A stretch of DNA of 64,000 bases from Streptomyces roseofulvus (GCF_039534915.1 NZ_BAAAWE010000001.1:5146001-5210000); one strand, 5' to 3'. Positions 22,766-31,715 are shown, counted from the first letter of the stretch. Notes: generated from the sequence alone by a model not told the origin. Translations and numbers: made by a program.

Positions 22766-24356
22766 GGATCTCCTCGAAGGCGCCGTCGAGGGAGCCCTGC
22801 GCCGCCTCGAAGAGCCGGCCGCCGGTCAGCTCGGCGATGTGCTCCAGCTCGGCCCGGTCGGAGTCGCCGAACAGGATCGGGAAGACGGGGGTGCGCTGCT
22901 GCTCGGCGGGCAGGCCGCGGAAGAAGGCGTCGAACGCGTCGGCCGCCATCCCGTCGGTGTTCTCCCCGTCCGTCATGAGCACCACCGAGGTGAAGGTGTC
23001 GCGGGGTGCGGCGCCCAGGCCGCGGTACGCCTCGGTGAGGCTGGAGTAGACCGCGGTGCCGCCGGAGGCGGTGAGCCGCCCGGCGTCGGCGCGGATCGCG
23101 TCCCTGGCCCGCGCCGGGTCCTTCGGGTCCACCGTGTACGTCCGCACCTCGCCCGTCTTCACGGAGCTGCCGAACGGCATCAGGGTGACCTCCTCGCGGT
23201 CCCGGAAGTCCCCGGTCAGCTCGGCGAGCGCCTCCTTCAGCCGGGTCAGCCGCTCGCCCGCCATCGACCCGGAGGTGTCCAGGACGTAGACGGTGCGGGA
23301 GGGCCTGCGGAGGGTGTTGTCGTACGCGTCGAGCAGGCCGTCGGCGACGGACCGGCTGCCGGGGAAGGGCAGTTCCCGGCGCAGGTCCCGGTCGAGCCGG
23401 GGCGCCGGGGCCACGCCGGCGACGACCGGCCGGCGCAGGGTGGTCTCGGTGATGCGTCGCTGTGCCTCCGGGGTGCGGAGGTACGTGGTGAGCCGCTGGG
23501 CGGACTCCTTCGCCCCGGCGGGGGCGGCGGTGAGCAGGGTGAGCGGGTAGTCGGCGGTGACCACGCCGTCGGAGGGGCGGATCACGGTGAGCGGGCCGGG
23601 CGAGGAGAGCAGCACGGACTCGTAGTTGACGAGCGCGTCGATGTCGGTGCGGCGGCCGTAGGCGGTGGCGAGCCAGCCGGAGGAGCCCGAGGTGAGCTTC
23701 TGGCCGGTGAAGAACTCGCGGAGCTTCGGCGTCGCCTTCTCGACGTCCCGCTCGCTGAGCGCGGACTGGGCGCCGGAGAGGCCGGAGGCGACCGAGACGA
23801 GCGCGGAGAAGCCGGAGTTGGAGCGCTTCGGGTCGGTCATGCCGTACGTCAGCCTGCCCGCGGCGACCGCCTGGTGGAGCTGCGACCAGGTGACCTTCCT
23901 CGGGTTCCAGCCGAGCCGGGTGACGACCTCGGGGCGGACGCCGACCGCCACCGGGGACGTCATCACGGGTGTCTCGTTGGTGATCCGGCCGGCGGTGTCG
24001 GGGCGGAGCCTGAGGTAGTCGTTGGAGGAGAGCCAGACGGCGTCGTACTCCTTCTCGGCACGGCCGGAGGCGATCTGCTCGACCGCGTCGAGGGTGCCCG
24101 CGTAGGTGGTGCGGACGGTGACGCCGGTGGCCTTGCGGGCGTCCTCCAGGACCGGTGCCATGTCGGCGAGTTCGGAGGAGGCGAGGACTCGGAGGGTGCC
24201 GGGGGCGGCGGGCGCGGTCAGGTCGCCCTTCGGGCGGCCCGAGCCCTGGCCGCCGGTCGAGTCGTCCGGGGTCGAGCAGGACGCGGCGGTGGTGGTGAGG
24301 GCGAGGCCGAGCGCGAGGGCGGCGAGCAGCCGGGCCGTGCGGGTGCGGGGTCTCAT
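22752..24356 (-). CDS. Lipoprotein with solute-binding-like and von Willebrand A domains
   Basis: The 534-residue precursor has a lipobox (TTTAASC) at about residue 27. An N-terminal periplasmic-binding-like half follows (TLRVLASSELADMAPVLEDA... to about 330). The C-terminal VWA domain has an intact MIDAS: DTSGSMAGERL, the Thr in SGGTAVYSSL, and LMTDGENTD. VWA domains bind metal-dependent partners and occur in ter/tel-type stress complexes. The binding-protein plus VWA fusion on the outer face, encoded with TelA, points to a surface sensor or scaffold. Its start overlaps the telA stop (ATGA). Confidence 0.82.
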   Translation of the reverse strand: MRPRTRTARLLAALALGLALTTTAASCSTPDDSTGGQGSGRPKGDLTAPAAPGTLRVLASSELADMAPVLEDARKATGVTVRTTYAGTLDAVEQIASGRAEKEYDAVWLSSNDYLRLRPDTAGRITNETPVMTSPVAVGVRPEVVTRLGWNPRKVTWSQLHQAVAAGRLTYGMTDPKRSNSGFSALVSVASGLSGAQSALSERDVEKATPKLREFFTGQKLTSGSSGWLATAYGRRTDIDALVNYESVLLSSPGPLTVIRPSDGVVTADYPLTLLTAAPAGAKESAQRLTTYLRTPEAQRRITETTLRRPVVAGVAPAPRLDRDLRRELPFPGSRSVADGLLDAYDNTLRRPSRTVYVLDTSGSMAGERLTRLKEALAELTGDFRDREEVTLMPFGSSVKTGEVRTYTVDPKDPARARDAIRADAGRLTASGGTAVYSSLTEAYRGLGAAPRDTFTSVVLMTDGENTDGMAADAFDAFFRGLPAEQQRTPVFPILFGDSDRAELEHIAELTGGRLFEAAQGSLDGAFEEIRGYQ

Positions 24357-25609
24357 GCCGGGGTGCCGCCTTCCAGTGCGCCGGTGCGGCGGCTGCGGTC
24401 CAGGTGGGCGCCGGCTTCGCGCAGTTCGTCCGTGAGGGAGGAGACGGTGGCCGCCATCGCCTCGGTCGCCTGGACCTTGTACGTGTCGATGGCGTCGAGC
24501 GTCCGGTAGATCTGCTGGAAGGCGGTGCGCAGGGTCTCGGCGCCGACGGCCGGGTCGGCGGCGATCCGCTGGATCTCGCCGGCCTGGGTGGAGAGCATCT
24601 CGGCGTTGCCGCGGATGAGGTCCTCGGTGGTCGAGCGCAGGGCGTTCACCTGTTCGGTGACCTTGCGCTGGTTCTCCAGGGCGGAGGCGAGCATGACCGC
24701 GATCCGCAGTGCCGACAGGGTCGTCGTCGCGGCCCGGTCGACGCCCTTGATCAGCTCGTCGTTGTTCCGCCGGACCACGTCCATGGCGAGGTATCCCTGG
24801 GCGCAGACGGCGAGTTGGGTGAGCAGGTCCTGGTGCTTCTGGCGGACCGGGAAGAGGACGTCGGCGCGGAGCGCGTCCGCCTCGGCGGGGTCGTGGGTGC
24901 CGGCGATCCGCTGTTCGACGGCCGCGTCGAGGGCCTCGGTGAGGACGGCGAACTCCTGCAGCTTGCCCATGGTCTCCCAGAGCCGGGCCCGCTCGGTCTG
25001 CAGCGCGGCGTTGTCGCGGCGGAGTTCGTCCTGGCCGCCGCGGAGCGCGCCGACGATCCGCTGGAGGGTGGCCTGGGAGGAGGCGTACGCGGCGACGTGG
25101 TCGCGGAAGCGGTTGCCGCCGGGCAGCTTCGACAGGAGGCCCTTGAGGCCCTTGCCCGGGGTGTCCCGGGGGCCCAGGTCCTCGACGGTGCGCCGGAGTT
25201 CGACGAGCGAGGAGCCGACGCGGGCGGAGGCGTCGCCGCCGCCCTGGCCGAGCGAGCGGACGGTGCGGTCCAGCATCCGGTTCGACTGCTGGGCGGCGGC
25301 CCGCATCTCGCCGGAGCCGAGCGCGGCGATCTCGCCGATGCGGCCGGCGAACTCCGGGGAGCGCGGGTCGAGTCCGGCGAGCGAGCCGACGTACTCCTCG
25401 GCCCGGCGGGACATCTCCGTGCGGACGGTGTCGTCCAGCGGCACCAGTCCCGCGGCCTGTTCGGCGCGGACGGCGGGGGCGGGCGCGGGCGGGGTGAGGA
25501 CGAGCGGGGTGTCGTGCTCGGGCGGAGTGAGGACGAAGGTGGACTCCGGTGCCCCGGCGTACGGGTTCCGGGGCTGCCCGCCGGCGCGCGGGTCGGTGTG
25601 CTCGGTCAT
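24353..25609 (-). CDS. Toxic anion resistance protein, TelA/KlaA family
   Basis: The 418-residue protein has a variable, Pro-rich N-terminus (about 55 residues) and an all-helical TelA domain. That domain includes LGSGEMRAAAQQSNRMLDR, FRDHVAAYASSQATLQRIV, VLFPVRQKHQDLLTQLAVCAQGYLAMD and the highly conserved RNNDELIKGVDRAATTTLSAL. The family was named for tellurite resistance but is now seen as part of a membrane stress system linked to Ter proteins and VWA domains. ATGA overlaps on both sides show tight coupling with the two flanking genes. Confidence 0.92.
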   Translation of the reverse strand: MTEHTDPRAGGQPRNPYAGAPESTFVLTPPEHDTPLVLTPPAPAPAVRAEQAAGLVPLDDTVRTEMSRRAEEYVGSLAGLDPRSPEFAGRIGEIAALGSGEMRAAAQQSNRMLDRTVRSLGQGGGDASARVGSSLVELRRTVEDLGPRDTPGKGLKGLLSKLPGGNRFRDHVAAYASSQATLQRIVGALRGGQDELRRDNAALQTERARLWETMGKLQEFAVLTEALDAAVEQRIAGTHDPAEADALRADVLFPVRQKHQDLLTQLAVCAQGYLAMDVVRRNNDELIKGVDRAATTTLSALRIAVMLASALENQRKVTEQVNALRSTTEDLIRGNAEMLSTQAGEIQRIAADPAVGAETLRTAFQQIYRTLDAIDTYKVQATEAMAATVSSLTDELREAGAHLDRSRRTGALEGGTPA

Positions 25610-26730
25610 GCGGTGCCCCCCTGGTCGCGGGCCCGCCGTGCCATGTCGCGCAGCACCGCTCCGGTGGGCACGGGCGCCTGGCGGACCCCGGTGAGTGTCT
25701 GGTTGAGGTATTCGCCGTGCTTCCCGGTGGCCTCGGTGAACTCGGGCGCGGCGCCCTGCGGCCGGAAGCCGTGCCGGACGGCGAGGCGGCGCAGCTCCGG
25801 GTCCTCGGAGAGCAGCCGGCCCAGCTCCTTGCCGTCCCCGGTGAGCGGGACGAGGGTGTGGTCGCTGTTGACCGTGGTGTCCGGGTAGAGGACGACGAGG
25901 TCGCCCATGGGCCGGCCGGCGAGGAGCTGGGAGGCGACCTGGGACTCGTAGACGAGGACCAGCGGGTTGCCGACGCCGCTCACGAAGTCCCGGAAGGGGG
26001 CGTCGGAGCCCGTCTGCTGGGCGCCCTGCGCCTGGGTGAGCTTGCGCAGCAGCGGGGCGGTGCGGCCGACGGCCTCCTTGCCGTCGGCGACCCGGCCGCC
26101 GTCGGCGACGTAGCTCGCGGCGGCGAGGTAGAGCGCGCCGGAGTTGGAGGCCACCGGGTCGGTGGAGGTGATGAAGAGCGTCCCGCTCAGCTCGGCGTGC
26201 CTGTCGGCGCCCTTGAGCTGCTGCCAGCTGCGGTCGGCGCGGGCGGCGGCCAGGTAGGCGTCCATCTTCAGGATGCCGCGGGTGCCGCGGGCGGTGAGGG
26301 TGGCCAGGCCGTTGTCGGCGAGCACCCGGGCGGCGTTGCTGTGGGCGACCACCACCAGCGGCGAGTAGAAGGGGCGCAGCGGCGCGGCGGCGGCCTTGTC
26401 GGCGGCCTTGGCGCGCAGCTCGTCGGCCGGTCCCTTCGAGGACGGGAACGCGAAGTCGTATCCCTCCAGGGGGAGTTGCTCCATGTCCCAGGACCCGGAG
26501 GTCTCGGTCCGCACGGTCAGGCCCCGGGCGGCCAGGGCCTTCACGACGTCGGGGTCGGCGAAGAACTCGCTCTTCTCCGAGCCGATGACTCCTCGCACGG
26601 TCTTCGTTGCCGTGCCCTTGTCCTGATCGCCGCCCGTCACGAGGACGGCGGCCACGCCGCCGAGGAGCAGGACGGCCAGGACGATTCCGAGAATGCGTCT
26701 CACGCGGGCAGAGTGCTCGCGGAAACCCAC
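25606..26730 (-). CDS. Membrane-tethered substrate-binding-like protein, first gene of TelA operon
   Basis: The 374-residue protein has one N-terminal membrane helix (ILGIVLAVLLLGGVAAVLV, about 13-31) and no lipobox. An extracytoplasmic domain follows that looks like a bacterial solute-binding protein: VRGVIGSEKSEFFADPDVV, FAFPSSKGPADEL, LVVVAHSN, DPVASNSGALYLAA. No ABC permease or ATPase is nearby, so import is unlikely and a sensory or scaffold role is more probable. The GTG at 26730 has a weak ribosome site. The C-terminal end overlaps telA (ATGA). Confidence 0.78.
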   Translation of the reverse strand: MGFREHSARVRRILGIVLAVLLLGGVAAVLVTGGDQDKGTATKTVRGVIGSEKSEFFADPDVVKALAARGLTVRTETSGSWDMEQLPLEGYDFAFPSSKGPADELRAKAADKAAAAPLRPFYSPLVVVAHSNAARVLADNGLATLTARGTRGILKMDAYLAAARADRSWQQLKGADRHAELSGTLFITSTDPVASNSGALYLAAASYVADGGRVADGKEAVGRTAPLLRKLTQAQGAQQTGSDAPFRDFVSGVGNPLVLVYESQVASQLLAGRPMGDLVVLYPDTTVNSDHTLVPLTGDGKELGRLLSEDPELRRLAVRHGFRPQGAAPEFTEATGKHGEYLNQTLTGVRQAPVPTGAVLRDMARRARDQGGTA

Positions 26731-26862
26731 ATTCCAGGGGGAGTTGGGTGGACGGGCGGTGAAGTGACGATCCCGGTAGTGAACCGGAGGGGAACCCGCC
26801 GGAAGGGCGGCGGGATGGGTGGCTCCCGGGCCGCGCGGTTCGTGCCGCGCGGCCCGGGGCCG

Positions 26863-27252
26863 TCAGGGGGCGGCGACCAGGGGATCCCCGGCCAGCGCCG
26901 CGGTGTGCGCGTCCATCCGCTCGGCCGCGAGGATCGCGGCGGCGGTGTCCGCGCGGGAGGCGGCGACGACCAGGGCGCGGCCCGCGAGCGCGTGCGCCTT
27001 GCGGTGCAGCGCCTCGGGGGAGGCGCCGCTCAGTCCCGCGTGGCGGGCGGGGGGCGCGCCGCGGAGGCGGGCCACCTGCCGGGCGATCAGCTCGCCGCCC
27101 TCGCGGTCGCCGAGCTCGTCGGTCACGGCGAGCAGGGCGGCGAGGTGGCCGGCGAGCTGGATGTCCAGCTCCTCCTCGCGGGAGCGGTGCGGATACGTGC
27201 CGGGGTCGCCGCCCGTCGTGTGGACCGACTTGGTGCGGATCGGTTCGTACAT
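26863..27252 (-). CDS. Conserved actinobacterial protein of unknown function
   Basis: The 129-residue soluble protein begins MYEPIRTKSVHTTGGDPGTY and then has SREEELDIQLAGHLAALLAV and an Ala-rich helical remainder. There is no signal or known domain. I recall close relatives as hypothetical proteins in many Streptomyces. AGGAGG precedes the ATG, and a sigma-70-type promoter with an embedded dyad lies just upstream. It is separated from the TelA operon by 132 bp, so it is probably a single-gene transcript. Confidence 0.78.
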   Translation of the reverse strand: MYEPIRTKSVHTTGGDPGTYPHRSREEELDIQLAGHLAALLAVTDELGDREGGELIARQVARLRGAPPARHAGLSGASPEALHRKAHALAGRALVVAASRADTAAAILAAERMDAHTAALAGDPLVAAP

Positions 27253-27281
27253 GGGGACGGCCTCCTGACTGCTCGGGGACC

Positions 27282-27312
27282 ATCCTAGCGGCTAGTTTAG
27301 ATCCTGTCTAAA
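27282..27312 (-). promoter_or_regulatory. HrdB-type promoter with overlapping dyad
   Basis: On the minus strand, TTAGAC (27311-27306) and TAGGAT (27287-27282) are spaced by 18 bp. They fit a vegetative promoter whose start would lie near 27275, 23 bp before the ATG. The -35 is embedded in a perfect inverted repeat, TTTAGA-5-TCTAAA (27296-27312), which could be an operator. Confidence 0.58.
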
Positions 27313-27338
27313 GTTGTGTCGGGTCCGGATGGGGGGCC

Positions 27339-28550
27339 TCAGGGCTGGCTGTAGCCGTCCAGGAAGCGCCCGATCCGCGTCACCGCGTCCGTGAGGTCCG
27401 CGACCGACGGCAGCGTCACGATCCGGAAGTGGTCGGGCTCGTGCCAGTTGAAGCCCGTCCCGTGCACCACCATGATCTTCTCGGCCCGCAGCAGGTCCAG
27501 GACCATCTGCCGGTCGTCCTTGACCTTGTAGACGTTCGGGTCCAGGCGCGGGAACAGGTACAGCGCGCCCTTCGGCTTCACGCAGGTCACGCCCGGGATC
27601 GAGGTCAGCAGCTCGTACGCCGTGTTCCGCTGCTCCAGGAGCCGGCCGCCCGGCAGGACCAGGTCCTCGATCGACTGCCGCCCCTGGAGCGCGGCGGCCA
27701 CCGCGTGCTGGGCCGGCATGTTGGCGCACAGGCGCATGTTGGCGAGGATCGTCAGCCCCTCGATGTACGAGGAGGCGTGGTGCTTCGGGCCGCAGACCGC
27801 GAGCCAGCCGGAGCGGAAGCCGGCCACCCGGTAGTTCTTGCTCATCCCGTTGAAGGTGAGGCAGAGCAGGTCCGGGGCGATCGCTGCGGTCGGCGTGTGG
27901 GTGGCGCCGTCGTAGAGGATCTTGTCGTAGATCTCGTCCGAGCAGACGACCAGACCGTGCCGGCGGGCGATCTCGGTGAGCGAGCGGAGCATCTCGTCGT
28001 CGTAGACGGCCCCGGTCGGGTTGTTCGGGTTGATGATCACGATCGCCTTGGTGCGGTCGGTGATCTTCCGCTCGATGTCGGCCAGGTCCGGCATCCAGTC
28101 CGACTGCTCGTCGCAGCGGTAGTGCACCGCCGTACCGCCCGCGAGGGAGACCGAGGCCGTCCACAGCGGATAGTCGGGGGCCGGGACGAGGACCTCGTCG
28201 CCGTCGTCGAGCAGCGCCTGCATCGCCATCTGGATGAGCTCGGAGACGCCGTTGCCGAGGTAGATGTCCTCGACGGAGAGGTGGATGCCCTTGGTCTCGT
28301 AGTGGCTCATCACCGCCCGGCGGGCGGACAGCAGGCCCTTCGCGTCGCCGTAGCCGTGCGCCTCGGAGAGGTTCCGGAGGACGTCCTCCAGGATCGCGGG
28401 CGGGCACTCGAAGCCGAAGGCGGCCGGATTGCCGGTGTTGAGCTTGAGGATGCGATGACCCGCGGCTTCGAGCCGCATCGCCTCTTCGAGCACCGGGCCG
28501 CGGATTTCGTAACAGACGTTGGCGAGCTTCGTCGACTGGATCACCTGCAT
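27339..28550 (-). CDS. alaA: PLP-dependent class I aminotransferase, alanine aminotransferase type
   Basis: The 403-residue enzyme belongs to fold-type I, AAT superfamily: LNTGNPAAFGF at the substrate entrance, GYGDAKGLLSARRAV, INPNNPTGAVYDD, CSDEIYDKILYDG, the PLP lysine in FNGMSKNYRVAGFRSGW, and a C-terminal HFRIVTLPS. These features match bacterial AlaA-type enzymes that exchange amino groups between pyruvate/alanine and glutamate. It reads as a stand-alone gene. The first residues (MQVIQSTKLANVCYEIRGPV) are also typical of this subgroup. Confidence 0.9.
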   Translation of the reverse strand: MQVIQSTKLANVCYEIRGPVLEEAMRLEAAGHRILKLNTGNPAAFGFECPPAILEDVLRNLSEAHGYGDAKGLLSARRAVMSHYETKGIHLSVEDIYLGNGVSELIQMAMQALLDDGDEVLVPAPDYPLWTASVSLAGGTAVHYRCDEQSDWMPDLADIERKITDRTKAIVIINPNNPTGAVYDDEMLRSLTEIARRHGLVVCSDEIYDKILYDGATHTPTAAIAPDLLCLTFNGMSKNYRVAGFRSGWLAVCGPKHHASSYIEGLTILANMRLCANMPAQHAVAAALQGRQSIEDLVLPGGRLLEQRNTAYELLTSIPGVTCVKPKGALYLFPRLDPNVYKVKDDRQMVLDLLRAEKIMVVHGTGFNWHEPDHFRIVTLPSVADLTDAVTRIGRFLDGYSQP

Positions 28551-28658
28551 GACGAGAGCTTACGGCGGGGGAGGGCCGGACGCCTCGTGTTCTCGGACAC
28601 GTCGGGACGAAGCGCGCGGCCCCGGGGACGGGCACCCGGGGCGTTCTGTCGTGATCCC

Positions 28659-28664
28659 TACAAT
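28659..28664 (+). promoter_or_regulatory. -10 element of a leaderless promoter
   Basis: TACAAT lies 7 bp before the ATG at 28672, placing the transcription start at or beside the start codon. There is no ribosome site. Confidence 0.5.
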
Positions 28665-28671
28665 GCGGGCC

Positions 28672-29127
28672 ATGAGCTTCGAGGACCCCGAGAGACCCAT
28701 GCCCCGGCGCCGCCGGCACGCCTCCGCCCGGCGCGGACGCGGGGCGGTGTGGCTGCTCGCCGCCGGCGGTGCCGCGGTGGTGGGACTCGCCGCCGTGGCG
28801 CTCACCGGCGGCGGGGCGAAGCGGCCGGCCGAGCGGGGCACCGACGGCGGCGGCCTGCCCTCGCTGATCCGGGCGGACCCGGCGGCGGACGGCACGACAC
28901 CGCCCGCCCCGAGCAGCGGCGCGAGCCGCCCGGCCGCCCCCGGCCCGTCCTCCGCTCCGACGGCCGGCTCCTCCGGCACGCCCACGCCGACCTCGGCCGC
29001 CTCCTCCGCCTCCACCACCACGGCGTCGCCGGAGGCCGACGACCAGTCCGCCGCCCCCGCTCCCTCCGACGGAACCGCGACGGCCAGGCCCGGGCGCGGC
29101 CGCGGCAACGGGAAGGGCCCGCGCTGA
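28672..29127 (+). CDS. Single-pass membrane protein with Ser/Thr/Pro-rich extracellular tail
   Basis: The 151-residue protein has a short basic cytoplasmic N-terminus (PMPRRRRHASARRGRG), one membrane helix (AVWLLAAGGAAVVGLAAVAL, about 29-48) and a disordered tail rich in Ser, Thr, Pro, Ala and Gly, ending in a basic RGRGNGKGPR. I chose the ATG at 28672 because TACAAT sits 7 bp before it; an in-frame ATG three codons earlier is possible. No function can be assigned. It is 46 bp upstream of the MptB-like gene. Confidence 0.68.
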   Translation: MSFEDPERPMPRRRRHASARRGRGAVWLLAAGGAAVVGLAAVALTGGGAKRPAERGTDGGGLPSLIRADPAADGTTPPAPSSGASRPAAPGPSSAPTAGSSGTPTPTSAASSASTTTASPEADDQSAAPAPSDGTATARPGRGRGNGKGPR

Positions 29128-29159
29128 CACCGGGCCCCGGGCCGCCCCGGCGCCCGGGG

Positions 29160-29165
29160 TAGGTT
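29160..29165 (+). promoter_or_regulatory. -10 element of a leaderless promoter
   Basis: TAGGTT lies 8 bp before the ATG at 29174. There is no Shine-Dalgarno sequence, which fits a leaderless start. Confidence 0.45.
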
Positions 29166-29173
29166 TGCTGCCC

Positions 29174-30583
29174 ATGTGGGTGGTGAGTGGTTCCGGATGC
29201 CGGTGGCTCGGGGCGGGCGGCGCGCTCGCCGTGGCCGTCGGCGGCTACGCGGCGGGGGCGCTGCCCGTGATCGGCGGCGGGCCCTTGTGGGCGCCGCGCG
29301 CCTCCGCGACCGAGACCGCCGGGGCCGTGCTCGCCGCCCTCGGACTGACCGTGCTCGTCGCCGCCTGGTGGCGGTACGGCGTGCTGCTCGCGCGCGGCGC
29401 CGCCGGAGGCGCGCTCGGCACCCTCGCCGCATGGGGCGCGCCGCTGCTGCTCGCCCCGCCGCTGCACAGCGCCGACGTGTACAGCTACATCGCCCAGGGC
29501 GCGATGGTCCTGGAGGGGCACGACGTCTACGGCGCCGGCCCTTCGGTGCTCGGCCCCGGGGAGCTCGGGGCCGACGCGGCGGCGAGCGTCGGCGGGAACT
29601 GGACCGACACCCCCGCCCCGTACGGGCCGGTCTTCCTGCTGCTCGCCGAGGCCGTCGTGAAGCTGACCGGCGGGGCCGTGGTGCCCGCCGTGCTGCTGCT
29701 GCGGCTGGTCGCCGTCGCGGCGGTCGCGCTGCTCGTCTGGGCGGTGCGCGGCTTCGGGAAGGGCGACGGGGCGCTCTGGCTCGCCGTCCTCAACCCGCTG
29801 CTGCTCGTCCATGTCGTCGGCGGGACGCACAACGACGGGCTGATGGCCGGGCTGATGCTCGGCGGGGTGCTGCTCGCCGTGCGCGGGCGGTGGGTCCTGG
29901 GCAGCGTGCTCGTCGGCTGCGCCGTGATGGTGAAGTCGCCGGCTGCCGTCGCGCTCCTCTTCGTCGCCGTGATCGTCGCCCGCCGGGACGGACTCCTGAA
30001 GGGTCTGGTCCTTCCGCCGGCCGTCGCCGGGGCGGTGGCCGCGGGGGCGAGCCTGCTCGCCGGGACCGGCTTCGGCTGGCTGCGGACGCAGTCCGTCGCC
30101 GGGGCCATCCACACCCCGCTCTCCCTCACCAGCGACCTCGGCCTGGCCCTGGGCACGCTGGTCGCGGACGACCCCGAGCCGGTCAAGGCCGTGGTGCAGA
30201 AGCTCGGCCTGCTCGCCGCCGCCGTGCTCATCCTGGTCCTCGCGTGGCGGGCCTGGCGGGGGCGGCTCGACCCGGTCCTCGGGCTCGGCCACTCCCTGGT
30301 GGTCCTGGTCGCGCTCTCGCCGATGGTGCAGCCCTGGTACCTGCTGTGGGGCACGGCCGCCGTCGCGGCCGTCGCCTGGCACAGCCGCGCCGGGCAGCTC
30401 CTCGCCGTGGTCTCGGCGGCCCTCGTGTACGAGACCCAGCCCGCCGGCCACACCCCCTGGTACGGCTTCGCCGCCGCCGGTCTCGTCCTCGCGCTCGGCG
30501 TGGTGTGGCTCCGGCGCGACCGGTGGCCCGCCGCGGCCGACGGCCTCAGCGACCGTCCAGCAGGGACCGCACTCCGCGCGTGA
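29174..30583 (+). CDS. MptB-like polyprenol-phosphomannose-dependent mannosyltransferase (GT-C)
   Basis: The 469-residue polytopic protein has about 12 helices and a GT-C fold. The first extracytoplasmic loop contains HSADVYSYIAQGAMVLEGHDVY, where acidic residues act in catalysis and metal/lipid-sugar binding, followed by WTDTPAPYGPVFLLLAE. In mycobacteria MptB adds alpha-1,6-mannose to lipomannan precursors from polyprenol-phosphate-mannose; Streptomyces homologues probably mannosylate surface glycolipids. ATG 29174 is preferred over an upstream TTG because of the leaderless spacing. The 3' end overlaps the convergent aminotransferase gene by 38 bp. Confidence 0.82.
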   Translation: MWVVSGSGCRWLGAGGALAVAVGGYAAGALPVIGGGPLWAPRASATETAGAVLAALGLTVLVAAWWRYGVLLARGAAGGALGTLAAWGAPLLLAPPLHSADVYSYIAQGAMVLEGHDVYGAGPSVLGPGELGADAAASVGGNWTDTPAPYGPVFLLLAEAVVKLTGGAVVPAVLLLRLVAVAAVALLVWAVRGFGKGDGALWLAVLNPLLLVHVVGGTHNDGLMAGLMLGGVLLAVRGRWVLGSVLVGCAVMVKSPAAVALLFVAVIVARRDGLLKGLVLPPAVAGAVAAGASLLAGTGFGWLRTQSVAGAIHTPLSLTSDLGLALGTLVADDPEPVKAVVQKLGLLAAAVLILVLAWRAWRGRLDPVLGLGHSLVVLVALSPMVQPWYLLWGTAAVAAVAWHSRAGQLLAVVSAALVYETQPAGHTPWYGFAAAGLVLALGVVWLRRDRWPAAADGLSDRPAGTALRA

Positions 30584-31715
30584 GGCGCTCGTACTCGGCC
30601 GGACGGTTGTAGACCTGCCCGCTGATCCGGATCCCGCCGCCGCCCTCCCAGGGCCAGACCAGCACCCGGCAGCCGAGCCGGGCCATGATCTCCTCGCGCA
30701 GCGCGTCCGCCTCGGGACGGGTCCGGGCGAACCGTTCCGGCAGCCGCAGCGAGCGCATCGCGAGCCGCGCGTCGGACGGCAGCGGCCTCACCCCCGGCAG
30801 ACCGGCCAGCAGCTCCGCGCCGTACGCCGCGAGGGCGCTGTTGTGCTCCCGCACGGCTCCGGCGCCGAGCTCCGCGAGCAGGTCGAGGCCCTCCGGCGCG
30901 GCGAGCGGGCCCGTGTAGTCGGCGGTCGCCCGGTACTCGACCGAGCGGGGGTAGCCCCGGTGGTCCTCCCAGGACGGCACCGGCGCGGGCACCCGGTCCC
31001 GCAGCGCGGGGGCGACCGCGAGGACGGCGCTGCCCGGCGGCGCGTACGCCCATTTGTGGAGGTTGCCGAACCACACGTCGGGCCGTCCGGCGAGCGGGTC
31101 GGCCAGCATCCCGGGCGCGTGCGCCCCGTCCACGACCGTCGTCACCCCGCGCGCCGCCAGCTCGGCGAGCAAGCCGGGTCCCGCGACGATCCGGGCCGTC
31201 GGCGAGCTGATCTGGTCGAGCAGCGCCACCTTCGTGCGGGGCGTCAGCGCGGCGAGGACCGTTTTCCCGACCGCCTCCTCGTCGGGCAGCGCCGGGTCGA
31301 GCCGGACGGTGACGGTCCGGGCCCGGCGGGCGGCGGCCGCGACGACCGTGCCGTAGCCGTGGTCGGTGACCAGAACCTCGTCGTCCGGGGCGAGCCGCAG
31401 CGCTGCCAGGGCGAGGTGCGCGGCCTCGGTGGCGTTGGTGACGAGGGCCAGGGACCGCGGGTCGGCGCCGAGGCGGGCGGCGATCCTGGTCCGGGCGGCG
31501 GCCAGCCGGTCCGGGGCGCCGAGGAAGAACGCGTCCGGATCGGCGGCGGCCTCGGCGGCGAGCCGCCGCTGCGCCCGGGACACCGGGACCGGGACCGCGC
31601 CGAAGGAACCGTGGTTGAGGTGGGCCACCCGGGTGTCGAGCCGGAAGAGCTCCGCGCCGCCGGGGAAGGTCCCGCAGCCCGTACCCTCCGGGCGCGTCGC
31701 GTCCTCCGCGTTCAT
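30546..31715 (-). CDS. Class V aminotransferase (isopenicillin-N epimerase-like)
   Basis: The 389-residue PLP enzyme has the family start FRLDTRVAHLNHGSFGAVP, then TNATEAAHLALAAL, DQISSPTARI, VVDGAHAPGML and the PLP lysine in VWFGNLHKWAYAPPGSA. It resembles the isopenicillin-N epimerase/CefD-like branch, whose many members act on diverse amino acids, so the reaction is open. Its ATG overlaps the stop of the secreted glycosidase gene (ATGA), an odd metabolic pairing. The next gene is convergent. Confidence 0.88.
   Translation of the reverse strand: MNAEDATRPEGTGCGTFPGGAELFRLDTRVAHLNHGSFGAVPVPVSRAQRRLAAEAAADPDAFFLGAPDRLAAARTRIAARLGADPRSLALVTNATEAAHLALAALRLAPDDEVLVTDHGYGTVVAAAARRARTVTVRLDPALPDEEAVGKTVLAALTPRTKVALLDQISSPTARIVAGPGLLAELAARGVTTVVDGAHAPGMLADPLAGRPDVWFGNLHKWAYAPPGSAVLAVAPALRDRVPAPVPSWEDHRGYPRSVEYRATADYTGPLAAPEGLDLLAELGAGAVREHNSALAAYGAELLAGLPGVRPLPSDARLAMRSLRLPERFARTRPEADALREEIMARLGCRVLVWPWEGGGGIRISGQVYNRPAEYERLTRGVRSLLDGR

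Noticed and set aside
25549..27288. Plus-strand open frame of 579 residues across the TelA operon
   Set aside because: It has no motifs, has skewed Gly/Ala/Arg composition and runs over several good minus-strand genes and a promoter.
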